In this document: piece by piece, positions 34,171 through 44,595 of the stretch
Numbering within the stretch: the first letter of the stretch is position 1
How the letters are laid out: each line of letters starts with the position of its first letter
Source: Malachius bipustulatus
Lineage: Eukaryota; Arthropoda; Insecta; Coleoptera; Melyridae
NCBI GenBank assembly: GCA_910589415.1
Contig: OU342639.1
Span: 27,970,268 to 28,034,267 of the forward strand
Direction of reading: 5' to 3'
Length of the DNA: 64,000 nucleotides
Notes under the pieces: generated by a model
The model's input: the letters and a program-made list of their open reading frames with translations, nothing else
Told to the model about the DNA's origin: nothing
Database searches by the model: none
Program-made: the position numbers and the translations under genes

Positions 34171-35252
34171 TCGTTTTTTTTTTTATCATTATAATTGAGT
34201 TCAACATCGATCACTGAATTGTTTATCGTCTTAATATTTTTTCCTTTATTACTTTCCTCTGTCTGTTTGAACCAGCACTTTTCTTCTGGATGGAACCGAA
34301 TACCTTTATTTAAATTTTCACAAGTTTTACATGGTTTTATTTTATCGGACTTCCCTTTATATTCATAGGTATTTCTTTTATTTTTATTGAAATTCATTTT
34401 GTTTGCTACACATTCATGTTTTCCGATTTCATTGTATAGGCTTGCGGTTGAATTTACCGTGTCTTTATCAATTTTATTTAATATATAATCTGGTAATCCC
34501 ATTACGATAAGATTTATCATTGTTTGGGTGTCGATGTGCTTGTTTACCTCTAATAACAATCTTTCCTTTTTTGTGGCGTATTCCAGTAACGACCCAGCTT
34601 GAAATCTAAATTGAAATGCATATTTGACTTGGGACCAACCTTTATTTCCATATGTTTCACAAAAGTTGTTCTTCCATACTGCCCATTCGGAATTCACCTT
34701 GTATTTTATTAACATACTGCTATACCAATCTAAGCACTGTTTTTCTAGGAGATGTTTTAAAGTCTCAATTTTCTCTTCATCCTGTAGAATCTCAAATCTT
34801 CCACATTCACTCTCAAATTCACCAATCCATTGGTCAGCATTTGATGTTTTATTTGAAAATTTTTCTATTAAAAACCTTTCAGCAATTTTTCCTATATTCT
34901 TCTCTGGCGTATAGTTATCAGTGCTATTGTGTGAGGGCATTGTTCCATTTGTAATCTCTTCTAGATACTGGTCACCAAATTGTAAATTTTCACCTGCATC
35001 TAGATATATTTTTCTTAAATCTGCACTTAGAGGGATCCATACAGTACGTGATTGATGCCTTTTTTTAAGTGAATTTTTGATTTTCGTATATACATCCAAG
35101 GACACTATGGCAGTGTGCTTATTTATGGGCTTCAACTCATCTGGAATCTCAAAAACACGTGAGTCCGGTGTCTCAATAGAGGTTATGCATATAACATTTG
35201 TTTTTCCATCCGTTGACCCCAACACTACAAATTTAAACCGTAGACGTTCCAT
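34167..35252 (-). CDS. gag: gag-like protein of the gypsy-type element (361 aa)
   Basis: Begins 30 bases inside the 5' LTR boundary with MERLRFKFVVLG. The central region carries a retrotransposon gag-type helical core (WIGEFESECGRFEI; LLEKQCLDWYSSML; WAVWKNNFCETYG). Near the C-terminus is a single possible zinc knuckle-like set (C-x2-C ... H-x4-C in KPCKTCENLNKGIRFHPEEKC), not a canonical CCHC. The frame ends NYNDKKKNE and stops at 34167; pol continues in the -1 frame. Confidence 0.88.
   Translation of the reverse strand: MERLRFKFVVLGSTDGKTNVICITSIETPDSRVFEIPDELKPINKHTAIVSLDVYTKIKNSLKKRHQSRTVWIPLSADLRKIYLDAGENLQFGDQYLEEITNGTMPSHNSTDNYTPEKNIGKIAERFLIEKFSNKTSNADQWIGEFESECGRFEILQDEEKIETLKHLLEKQCLDWYSSMLIKYKVNSEWAVWKNNFCETYGNKGWSQVKYAFQFRFQAGSLLEYATKKERLLLEVNKHIDTQTMINLIVMGLPDYILNKIDKDTVNSTASLYNEIGKHECVANKMNFNKNKRNTYEYKGKSDKIKPCKTCENLNKGIRFHPEEKCWFKQTEESNKGKNIKTINNSVIDVELNYNDKKKNE
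34173..34179 (-). promoter_or_regulatory. Programmed -1 frameshift slippery site A AAA AAC
   Basis: The gag frame reads GAT AAA AAA AAA AAC GAA TAA. The heptamer A AAA AAC is in the correct register and lies 3 bases before the stop codon's preceding sense codon. The pol frame is -1 relative to gag and open through this point. The 11-base A run may also allow other slippage. A downstream stimulatory fold was not evaluated. Confidence 0.85.
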
Positions 35253-35282
35253 TTTTCTTAATTTTAACTAAAATTGTCGTTT

Positions 35283-35711
35283 TATAAGACAATAATTATT
35301 ACTATGCTTCCAAACTTATTGGGAATTGAAAATTAAAAATAAACAATTGCGTTGCTCTGAAAACAAAGATTTAATTTTAGTTATTAACCATCAATTATAA
35401 ACTAGTACACACAATATTAACTACATTATTTAACTCAAACTACTCTATTCTACCTACCTGAAAACAAAGAAACGACAATTAAAGTCTACTATTCAAACAA
35501 TCAACTCCCATCCATACAATTTCTATTTAAACGAAATAACAACTACATCACTTGTGTCACATTAGTGAGTTCAGTCCATTTTCAAAAAATAAACTGCGCC
35601 ATCTATAAAGCACCTGGGTAGGTACATGAGTACCTACCTGGTCGCTGTTTAACCGGCAAATGATAGCGCAGTATAAATTAAAGAAATATAGGTACCTATA
35701 GTTTCTTTACA
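35283..35711 (-). repeat. 5' LTR of the gypsy-type element
   Basis: 429 bp, matching 30430-30858. The plus-strand right edge TTTACA is followed by the target duplication CATA. Confidence 0.95.
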
Positions 35712-35715
35712 CATA

Positions 35716-36375
35716 CATCAATAAAAACCTTCTCGTGCTTCAATAACATAAAAATAGTGAATTTTCTATGCATTAATGCATTTATGAATATTTTAACCAT
35801 TTTTTAAATTGGCTTTCCGAAATTTTCCATGACACTATCATATTAGTAGGTATACAGGTGTCCCTCATTTCAGAGCTCACTACGGGTATTTCGTAAACGC
35901 TAAACCCTTGGTTTGTTAGACCATCGACTGCGGTAAGCGGAGTCGAAACCGAAAAAGATTCAGCTGAGGTTTTCCCGAAAATGATAAATATCGCGTCGAT
36001 ATTAGAAATGACTCTCAGTGTGTCGAAAATGTGCGATATGTGCAGACAGAAAACTCGCGCTGTGGAAATGCTTCTACTGTTTGAAGAACATGAAGTTGCT
36101 AGTTTACCTACTATCTCCGGAATTGATTTCAACAGTATGTATTAAGTTTCATCAGGGAGGTTTCAACCTTACAACAGAAGAAGTCAGCCAATAAAGCACC
36201 CTCCTCTCAGCTGCCGCTGCCGAATTATCTGACTTGATCAGATAAAAACCTTCTTGCGCGTCAATCGCAGAAATAGTGTATTTTTATGCGATTCAATTAT
36301 CAATATTTTCTCCGCTTTTCAAATTGGCTTTCTGAAATTTTCCATAGCCAGGTCATATTAGCGTAGGTTGTGGTT
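35716..36375. repeat. Diverged direct duplication flanking an exon-like frame
   Basis: The segment at about 35720-35850 (AATAAAAACCTTCT ... AAATTGGCTTTCCGAAATTTTCCATG..CATATTAG) recurs at about 36240-36370 with substitutions (GATAAAAACCTTCT ... AAATTGGCTTTCTGAAATTTTCCATA..CATATTAG). The two copies bracket the open segment 35920-36134. This suggests a local duplication or a pair of related TE ends. Confidence 0.6.
35920..36134 (+). CDS. Exon-like open segment of 71 codons, parent gene unknown
   Basis: It follows a possible acceptor (CCCTTGGTTTGTTAG) and ends at AACA|GTATGT. Between them the frame reads GVETEKDSAEVFPKMINIAS, then EMTLSVSKMCDMCRQKTRAV and LLLFEEHEVASLPTISGIDF. Composition and the C-x2-C-x5 basic stretch look protein-like, but I do not recognise it. 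It enters in phase 2 and leaves in phase 1; no partner exon in the window matches. The opposite strand is also open, which weakens the case. Could be a TE-derived or orphan exon. Confidence 0.3.
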
Positions 36376-36499
36376 TACTGTGAAGATTTCATTCCATTTC
36401 GTTTGAAAACGTGCCTTAGAATGGATTTTTAAATGTAATAAAACAAAACAAAATTGCAAAATTTAACAATTTTGACCCTTTTCCTATGCACGCCACTGC

Positions 36500-37904
36500 C
36501 TCACTTTATTTTAAAAATGCACTTTTTCACAGTACCTTTGAATTCGAAAAAGTTACAGAAATTTTGAAATTTTAGAGAAATATGCCGTAAAAAAACTAAA
36601 AAATCGAGATTTTTTGTTTCGGCCATATCTTTTTCAATTGTTGAAAATTAATTAAATTTTTTGCAGGTTTACATACCTATAAGTTATCAAAAGCTATCCA
36701 TTTGCATTACAAAAATGTCCAACGCCGACTAGATCACTATAGAGTTTTCATAGCCAACTTTTGATTTTTCATTACCGACATTTATTTTTGTCGCTCGCGG
36801 TATGAAAAATCCTGGAAACCAAAAAGTAATAACATAAACTTTTTTCACAGAATAGCGTCAATTTGAAGTTATATACCTATTACAATTATGTACTTGCGTA
36901 ATTGGTTTTTTATTTTCCTATATGGTATTCGGTATAAAAAAATTGTTTTCAAGAAAAAAACATTATTTTCAAAATGTGCTTGAATTTATTCATTTTTGTT
37001 TTTTTGACTTTTAATCACGAATGAACATAAAAAAAGACAATTTTTTAAATGTCAGATAGACAACTCTTGACGACTTATGTAAACCTGCAAAAAATTAATA
37101 ATTTATTTCCAATAATAAAAAAGATATGGCTGGAATAGGAAATTTTTATTTTTCAGTTTTTTTCAGCTCATTTCACTAACGACTCAAGTTTTTCTAAATT
37201 TTATTTCAGATTTTGGTCATTATATACATCCGCGGCTCCTACAGTTTCACTATGGCACCTATATAGGGGTGGAGGACATACCTATAGTAACACCAGGAAG
37301 GTATTAATTTGCTTTGCAAATGAAAGATAAGCGAACAAAAGGGCATCAAAAGAAGATCTTCCTGAGTGCGGGCCTGTTTAGAACAGCGAAAATCACAATA
37401 AACTGCTAGGTCAGAGTGTCGAGTGGACGGCGGAAACTCGTAATATCAACACCAGAGCCGGTCTGGTAACATACGCAACATACATGGCATGCAAACATAG
37501 TCGGAATATAATAGCGAGTGATGTCGCGTATTTTGGAATATAAATGCAAAATAAATGCAAAATTCAAAATAAAACTGTGCTGTTGTTAATCTCGAAGATA
37601 TTTCTTGCCCCGAAAGTGAAAAAAAAATAGAAATTCGACCGTAGTGCCAAAGAGGCCTTAGTGGTGACCTTGATATTAGTTTGCAATGGCTGTTTTTAGC
37701 TTCTTACCCACCCAGCACCCCTATTTCGCTCCTCGGTCCCGAAAAAATTCATGAAACGTAGGAGCCGCCGATGTATACAATTACCCTTTACCCAGATTTT
37801 AAATAAACATCAAATTGTGAAAATTTTCTCTAATTTAACCGACCCTGTATCTCTAACCGTTTCGAATATCCCAATGTTATTCCTTCCTTATTTTGGACAC
37901 ACTG
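36500..37904. mobile_element. Palindromic element interrupted by the second hAT-like MITE
   Basis: Blocks near 36600-36750 (AAAATCGAGATTTTTTGTTT; TTTTTTGCAGGTTTACAT) are mirrored at about 37060-37180 (ATGTAAACCTGCAAAAAA; AAAAAGATATGGC...). The right terminus reads TAATTTAACCGACCCTGTAT and then ACACACTGTATA at 37904. The interior resembles the 56487-57449 element. The left terminus is unclear; a candidate CAGGTGTCCC in TATA stands at 35855. The MITE 37215-37792 splits the right arm. Confidence 0.6.
37215..37792. mobile_element. hAT-like MITE, copy 2 (8-bp target duplication), nested
   Basis: Starts GGTCATTATATACATCC and ends with an ACCCTTTACC terminus. It is flanked by a perfect 8-bp duplication, CAGATTTT (37207-37214 and 37793-37800). 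The body aligns with copy 1 (20373-20971), including GGGGTGGAGGACATACCTA and the GGCTGTTTTTAGCTTCTTAC block, with small deletions. Removing it restores the arm of the surrounding palindromic element. Confidence 0.9.
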
Positions 37905-38940
37905 TATATTTATAGAGGCTGTTTCATTTTTTACCAGTGTCATTTTAGGAGGTGCTAGAGAATCGCAAAATTAGTGGACTTTCCTCATAAAATATTTTTA
38001 AGAAAGACATAATAACGAAGGTAAATTCGTTCAGCTAATTTGTATTTGTTTTCCACATTTATGAACAATAAAAATTATTACAAGTTTGTAATGATCCGAA
38101 ATTGAAATATTAAAGAGAAAAGGGGATTCTCGTAAAAAATCGATATTTTGTTCATTTTTGCACTCGAGTGATTCTCATTAAAGATAAAGAGAACACCTCT
38201 GTGCTGGGACTTTTAGATTTTCATGCAGGGTTTCGACAGAGAAGAAGCCAGTTGATGTTGGTTCTCGGAAAGGGGCGTTCGCGTTATGAGAGAAACGCCA
38301 GCATTCAACTCAAATAAGTTGTACCTACTTATTTGTCACACTTGTATTCATGTATTTAGATTAATTAAAACCGTCGGTTTATCTGAGAAAACCTTTTTAA
38401 ACCAGCAGTAAATGTACCTTTTGCGCGTCAGTTCTATGGAAATGTCAGTTATTCAGTTACTAGAATAGAAATGTGAAGTTTCGAATGACATATGACGTTG
38501 AAGAGGTTGAAGGCGTTCCACAAATGTGAAATTCCACAAGAGATGCGCATAATTAAGAGACCAAGGCCCTCCAATGCCAGTAGATTTCTGTGAAATATGT
38601 AAGCGTCGAATGTCGCTATGGACCGAACGCCACAGTCATATCTGTTATATGACTACCCGACACATTTGGGATGGAATTTCCCGTTTGAGGGCAGCCACTT
38701 CCAGCGGATCTGTGAGTAGGTAGCGCCTGCGTGAGCTCCGAGGGGTTAAATAGCCATACATTTGTATAGATACCAGACCACCCCCTTCAGATGACTATAT
38801 CGGAACTAAGGAAATTTTAAAATAAAATCCTTAAAAGTAGCATATATCCTAACAATTGCTAGAAAATAACATTTTATAACGAGGGGCCACTCCACGAGTG
38901 TTCCGGATCTGGATTCGTAATTCGTATTTCTTATATTTGT
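37905..38940. other. Spacer, no gene recognised
   Basis: Mixed sequence with a GC-richer part at 38220-38300 and 38570-38750. No open frame with recognisable similarity. A small inverted pair GGCGTTCGCG/GAGAAACGCC sits near 38272. Confidence 0.4.
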
Positions 38941-38952
38941 TTACCTTCTGCA

Positions 38953-39188
38953 TCGAGCCTGGCGTGGCCTCGCGGTTAAGTAGCGAGAACTGCTTGATCG
39001 TTGGATCCGTCGGACTGAGTTTGATTCCGGTGAAGCTTTGGGTGTCTGTATTGTCCGTTCTACTATTTATTTGGCATACTTTTGAGGCTGGGTGTATGAG
39101 CAAGAGGCTCCAAACCCATATTACCGGTGTGGAGCGACTTTGTCTTAACTACATAGTGAAGACCGATGCTCACCCTTTAAAAAAAAAA
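38953..39188 (+). mobile_element. tRNA-derived SINE (about 236 bp)
   Basis: The head resembles a tRNA gene with an RNA polymerase III A box (TGGCCTCGCGGTTAAG, about 38965) and B box (GTTTGATTCC, 39019-39028). A tRNA-unrelated body follows, ending in an A10 tail at 39179-39188. Both ends carry a target duplication, TTACCTTCTGCA (38941-38952) and TTACCTTCTACA (39189-39200), 11 of 12 matching. This is diagnostic of LINE-mediated insertion. Open frames over it are incidental. Confidence 0.85.
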
Positions 39189-39200
39189 TTACCTTCTACA

Positions 39201-39963
39201 ATTATTGTGGTTATACTTATATGTCTCGACGGTTCTAGTGACATGACATGAATGACACATTGCCAGGTCAGTGTAAGAGTATAGCTGCTTTCTTTCGCTC
39301 AGCCACTTTGAATCATGTTCTTATCGCGACGAAAGAACAGCAAAGGGAAGTGTAAAGTTGATTCGAATTATTATTATTGTAAGATTAATTGAAAAAATTT
39401 ATAAAGTCGAATTATTAAAACGAAATAATAATTAACAATAATAATAATAATTTTTAATTTTTTTATTTATAATATTTAAAAAAGGCACGAAATGGATGTG
39501 GTAGGTATACCCGTATACCCAATAAATAACCCATCATAATATTCTAAATGTAAGACTATTCCATTACTTTCGAAAATGTACATAAACAAAATGAGAATAA
39601 ACAAACATAAAAGTATGAAAAAGTAAACATATTCTTAGGAATCTTAGGTTACGTTTTTCGGATCCGGATCAATCCGTTCCGATCCTAAAAATTCTACGAT
39701 TCGGAGGGGTGAGGGGATTACGGATCGCGATCCAAATCTGGTAAAGAGTGGGGCGAAAGAACACGCCTGTTTGAATCCAAACGCGTTATAACGCGTTCGG
39801 ATCACGAATTTACGGTCGAAAGAAAGCAGCTTATAACTGACTACTAAACATCAGAATGATTCCGCATTCTGCGCAAGTTCGAGAATGCATTGTTGTGACT
39901 ACTGATTAGACACGTCATTATTGATGCTCCTAGATAACTTCGATGAGACCTCAGGGAGCTATA
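39201..39963. other. Spacer, no gene recognised
   Basis: AT-rich, with an (AATAAT)-type run near 39420-39450. A possible LTR-like start, TGTTGTGACTACTG, lies at 39891 just left of the palindromic element. Confidence 0.4.
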
Positions 39964-41644
39964 CAGGGTTACTGGTAACTGGATACATTCCTTTGGTGAT
40001 CTGATAAAACAAGAGGTAAGGAGTAAATTAACCCCAACATGCACTATACAAAACTCAATAGATTTTGAGATATTTCGATTTTCAACTTTTCTTAAAAAAA
40101 TGGTTTCAGATGTATTGAAATGTAATTTTCAAAAAATCTACTTTAACTTTTTGATTTTTTTTTTTTGCTGGAATACTTGTCCAATACTATGCTTCCTTCT
40201 GGAATAAAAAATATCCTGAGGTATTTCGATCGTGTGAAAATTTCAAAGAAAAACTTTCACAAACTATTTTTTTTAAATAAGATTTAAAAGTTTTTACAAG
40301 TTATTTTCGCAAAATTGTCAAGGCAACTTGCGTACAAATTGTTTTAAAAACTTTCCTAGTGTAGTAGCTATCTAACAAGGTACGAATCTTGTACAAGAAT
40401 AACAGAATCTCCCCGCTATGTACCGTTACCGAGGAACAAATCCTTAAGTCGGGACGTTTTAAAAAAAATACGGCCCTGAACGGGGGTCTTAAAATTTTCG
40501 GATCCGGCCCATCTTCAACAGGTCGTATTTGGGGGTCCCGAGCTTCGTCCCTACCAAGTTTCGTCCCGATCGGTAAAACTTTCAGACACTAAGAGTGTTT
40601 CCTAGGCTATTCCCGAAAAATCCCGAAATTCCCGAAAAAATGACACTTTCCGGGAACGGATTCCGCTCATTTTCAATGGGCATCGTGCCACGGTGCGCCT
40701 CTTCAATCGAGCCAAATTTCAACTTTCCCACATGAAAACTGGCGGCTCTAGAGTGTTTCCTAGCAAAGTCACAGAAGTTTCGTAAGTATACGTATTCTTG
40801 TGCCCGAAAAATGTCTGTCTGTCGGTCTGTCTGTCTGTGACTTTGCTAGGAAACACTCTAGAGCCGCCAGTTTTCATGTGGGAAAGTTGAAATTTGGCTC
40901 GATTGAAGAGGCGCACCGTGGCACGATGCCTATTGAGAATGAGCGGGATCCGTTCCCGGGAAGTGTAATTTTTTCGGGAATTTCGGGATTTTCCGGGAGT
41001 AGCCTAGGAAACACTCTTAGTGTCTGAAAGTTTTACCGATCGGGACGAAACTTGGTAGGGACGAAGCTCGGGACCCCCAAATACGACCTGTTGAAGATGG
41101 GCCGGATACGAGAATTTTAAGACCCCCGTTCAGGGCCGTATTTTTTTTAAAACGTCCCGACTTAAGGATTTGTTCCTCGGTAACGGTACATAGCGGGGAG
41201 ATTCTGTTATTCTTGTACAAGATTCGTACCTTGTTAGATAGCTACTACACTAGGAAAGTTTTTAAAACAATTTGTACGCAAGTTGCCTTGACAATTTTGC
41301 GAAAATAACTTGTAAAAACTTTTAAATCTTATTTAAAAAAAATAGTTTGTGAAAGTTTTTCTTTGAAATTTTCACACGATCGAAATACCTCAAGATATTT
41401 TTTATTCCAGAAGGAAGCATAGTATTGGACAAGTATTCCAGCAAAAAAAAAAATCAAAAAGTTAAAGTAGATTTTTTGAAAATTACATTTCAATACATCT
41501 GAAACCATTTTTTTAAGAAAAGTTGAAAATCGAAATATCTCAAAATCTATTGAGTTTTGTATAGTGCATGTTGGGGTTAATTTACTCCTTACCTCTTGTT
41601 TTATCAGATCACCAAAGGAATGTATCCAGTTACCAGTAACCCTG
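39964..41644. mobile_element. 1.68-kb near-perfect palindromic element, TATA target duplication
   Basis: CAGGGTTACTGGTAACTGGA (39964) is mirrored by TCCAGTTACCAGTAACCCTG ending at 41644. The arms run almost unbroken from each end to a spacer of about 65 bp (about 40770-40835) containing a (GTCT)n-like run. TATA flanks both sides (39960-39963 and 41645-41648). The same 67-codon open frame appears in both arms on opposite strands, confirming recent arm homogeneity. No transposase. Confidence 0.93.
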
Positions 41645-41648
41645 TATA

Positions 41649-42020
41649 TAAAAACCCCCGTGGCTGGAGACTGAGTTAGTTGTATTTTGGATGTGGATGA
41701 GAGCTGAAAGTATTACAGAGTATAGTCAGACTACTCTATGAAGACATAGGGTGTAGTCAGTTGTAGTCAATGCATGGTGTAGTGGTTAGTTAGTTTTGTG
41801 ATTGGAAGTGAAAGACAGAAATAGAAAGCAGCGTGAAGTATAGACAAGTGAAATGAAAGAGTATAAAGCTGTGTAATGTCTGTCTGAAAATAAGAGAACA
41901 GCTGATTATTTAGATTTGGGGATTCAGATTATTGCTATAGGTTATACTTGTGTTAAAGAATAAATAATAAATTTAATAAAGTGTGAAACCCATAACAAAA
42001 TTTACAACTCAGTTTTAAAT
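41649..42020 (+). repeat. Possible solo-LTR remainder (low confidence)
   Basis: A TATA-box-like TATATAAAAAC at the palindrome border, then a transcribed-leader-like stretch, an AATAAA-rich segment (about 41960-41985) and ACCCATAACA near 41990. This is an LTR-like order. The left part would be the TGTTGTGAC sequence at 39891. Target duplications were not found. Confidence 0.25.
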
Positions 42021-42702
42021 ATTTTTATCGCTATGAAAGCTATATCGCTAGAGACACACACGACACACGTTCATAAATCACAAAACTACTTTCCGGTTGA
42101 ATAACGTTCTTTTATTTTATTTTTCAAAATCACTAATTTAATTTAATATCTAACTATACCCACGAATAAAGAACACTTTATTCGTAGAACTATAATACAA
42201 AATAATAATATTGTTGTTTCTCATTCTATGGTTGACTGACATCGAGTCGATAAGCAAGTGACAAATGACTTGACTGGAAAGTTGAACTTGAAATGTCGTG
42301 TCAGAAATTTAAGTTCATTAATTTTGTTCAACATAAACTTTCAGTTTAATTAATTCAATTCAATTACTACTATAAACTACGTTTCAGATGTATGTTATTA
42401 ACTACTTAATATTTAGTAAATGTAGTCATAGTCAAGATCCTAGATCCTATTCCTATCCCTAATAATTTGTCTACTTTATCATAATTTTATCTGTAATGTG
42501 ATTACCGTAATACGACTCTGTGTAAGAGGTCTGCTGTGGTTGGGTCTGGGCTGGGCTGCGGCTGAGTGCTGACCTGACTGCTGAGTCACAGAATAGACTA
42601 TTCTGTGGCTGAGTGCTGAGTTTAAAAGCGAACTGGGGGAGGGGAGATCTGCCAGACAGTCAAACAGCAGCAGTGTCACTGTCAGCAAATAATAAACGGT
42701 TT

Positions 42703-42895
42703 CCACTAAAAACTGGCAACGGAAGTTACTATCGCCCAAGCGGCTTAAACTGTAAACTATAGCATTGATTTAAAATGTCAATTTAATTGAACGAAACATC
42801 AATCTGTCGTTAGCTTGTCATCTACAAAATAAATCACAATTAAACATTCAATTTTATTTTACGTGAAGTATATATTCTTATGCTAAAATCTGAAT
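42703..42895 (+). repeat. Dispersed repeat, copy A
   Basis: About 190 bp alignable, in reverse complement, with 59787-59978. Shared blocks include GGCAACGGAAGTT, TTTAAAATGTCAATTTAATTGA, CAATCTGTCGTT and TTTTATTTTACGTGAAGTAT. No terminal repeats seen, so the element class is undetermined. Confidence 0.8.
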
Positions 42896-42909
42896 TTATG
42901 TATAATCAC

Positions 42910-43650
42910 AGCCGTTTTCTTGCGACGCAACGTTTTAATGACCCTGCCTGGTTGAACCGTATTCAATTTGACATCATGCTTAGTAGAACTGCTCGAATGC
43001 GTGTTTTTTAACCATAAGAGCATAAGAGGAACATAATAGCCACACAAAAAAATGTGAACCGCTCCTGCGCTGTAGTGTAAATAAAATAACAGACAACAAA
43101 GTTCAAAAGTTTATTAAAATATACCTAATAAGAATGGAGAAGATGAGGATGATGTAGGTTATAGGTAGATGAAGTCTTATTTGCATTTTCTAATTCTTTC
43201 AATTTTGGTTTTTAATTATTAGTAATAAAATTTTCGCTCGTTTCGTCTCCCATAGGTATCTGATTTTATGATTTATCTTGACGTAAAAGAAAATTTACAT
43301 TAATTTATTAACCAATCTATTCATTCTAACTGATTATTATTGATATTATTATATTATTTCTTTCATTTTATGATAAATATTATTATTGATTCTTACTCAT
43401 TTTCTATTTTCCAATTATTCACCTTCTGATTAAAAAAGAAAATATTAAAATAGGTACCAGTTATAAATTCTAGAATGATAATAATGGCATTGAAAATAAT
43501 GAATTTGTGGTTTAAACCGTTACTCAAAACTGGTTCAAACCGCTACGAACCTGGTTCGTTTCTGACGTCACCGTTACGTTGCTAAAATGAACTGTTTGGA
43601 ACCGAAGCGAACACGATTCAAACCAAACCGCTGCGTCGCAGAAATACGGC
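42910..43650. mobile_element. Probable MITE with about 20-bp inverted termini
   Basis: GCCGTTTTCTTGCGACGCAA (42910) is mirrored by CGCTGCGTCGCAGAAATACGGC ending near 43650, with weaker pairing inside (TGGTTGAACCGTATTCAA against GATTCAAACCA). The interior is AT-rich and non-coding. Target duplication unclear. Confidence 0.5.
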
Positions 43651-44595
43651 TCAGATGCAGAAATAATGAATTATTTACGTGTGTACAATTATAAATAATA
43701 CTTAAACGATAGTGATAATTATTAGTTAATTATTAGTACCTGATAGTCCTGATACCAAAAACTTTAAATAATATTATTATGTCTATTACATTTGCATTAT
43801 ATTATATCCGTGATTTTCTAAATTTACATCCGGTTTTGTGTAGTTTACAGTTCAAGGCAACAGATGGCGCTCCTTCTCTTACCCATTGCCACTTTTTATT
43901 ACTTGTAAATAGTAGAAAGCTGCAAGTATTATTATTATCAGAGAATTTGCTGTCAGATCATTCCGAATTTCAGAATTCAATTTCAGAACAGCCAGCGGAT
44001 AGTTCGGATTCGGCCTTCCTTTTGAGTTCGAATTTCTTCGTCTAGTCTAGCCGTCACCAAGTCCATCTTTAGTAGAATAGAAATATAATGGAATAGAATA
44101 GAATAGCAATAGAATAGAATAGAGTAAAGAAGAGTACTGAAACAACTAAAAGGACAGTGCAGAAAGCTGAAAACGAAAGAATAAAAATGATAATGACATA
44201 CATGGTATATGGTAGTTTTAATGTTTAATGGTAGTGTAGTGTGACTTGTGATTGTGAGTGTGAGTAACCAAGTAGTGAATGAAGTGGCAAAGATGGCGAC
44301 TTACGTGTGATAGCTCTTTATATTTAGTTGATTGGCAGTTGTGAAATGGATTACAGCAGTGATTCACGGTCATTTCCAGCGTCATCAGACCGTTTAATAA
44401 ATAACAATAATCTTCGTAAAGATTCTCGATAGGAGAGCGAAAGTCAGTGTGGTGGTGACAAGACAATAACTAATAGAACCGAGCGAGGAAATCGGTAATA
44501 GAGGACTATCAAGTATCAAACTGAGTGCAAATAGAGTATTAATTGATACGGGTAGACTAACGGCAAGTCTAGGGTGTCCCGATTAAGGCCCGAGG
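43651..44595 (+). promoter_or_regulatory. Upstream region of Rap2
   Basis: No other gene recognised. An (AATAG)n microsatellite lies at about 44080-44125. The last 250 bases before the ATG are less AT-rich and probably form the 5' UTR. No TATA or initiator was firmly identified. Confidence 0.35.

Larger units (their letters stand above)
30430..35711 (-). mobile_element. Intact Ty3/gypsy-type LTR retrotransposon (5.28 kb)
   Basis: Two 429-bp LTRs, 30430-30858 (3') and 35283-35711 (5'), read the same base for base by eye. A 4-bp target duplication CATA flanks the element (30426-30429 and 35712-35715). In element orientation the LTR begins TGTAAAG. A polypurine tract GGGGAGGGAGA (30859-30869) abuts the 3' LTR. 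gag (34167-35252) and pol (to 31105) are both uninterrupted, and no env-like frame lies between pol and the 3' LTR. The primer-binding site after the 5' LTR (AAACGACAATTTTAG) was not matched to a tRNA. Matching LTRs and open genes indicate a recent, possibly still active, insertion. Confidence 0.95.

Noticed and set aside
35782..36132. 116-codon minus-strand open frame
   Set aside because: Opposite strand of the exon-like plus segment; the latter has a splice donor and more protein-like composition.
38962..39040. Functional tRNA gene
   Set aside because: A and B boxes are present but the arms do not form a proper cloverleaf, and the unit continues into a SINE body with poly(A) tail and target duplication.
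38898..39251. 117-codon plus-strand open frame
   Set aside because: Runs through the tRNA-derived SINE and its flanks.
40389..41220. Two 67-codon open frames with almost the same peptide on opposite strands
   Set aside because: Mirrored arms of the 39964-41644 palindrome.
42479..42739. 86-codon minus-strand open frame
   Set aside because: Low-complexity GC-richer stretch with a small hairpin (CACAGAATAG/CTATTCTGTG); no similarity.
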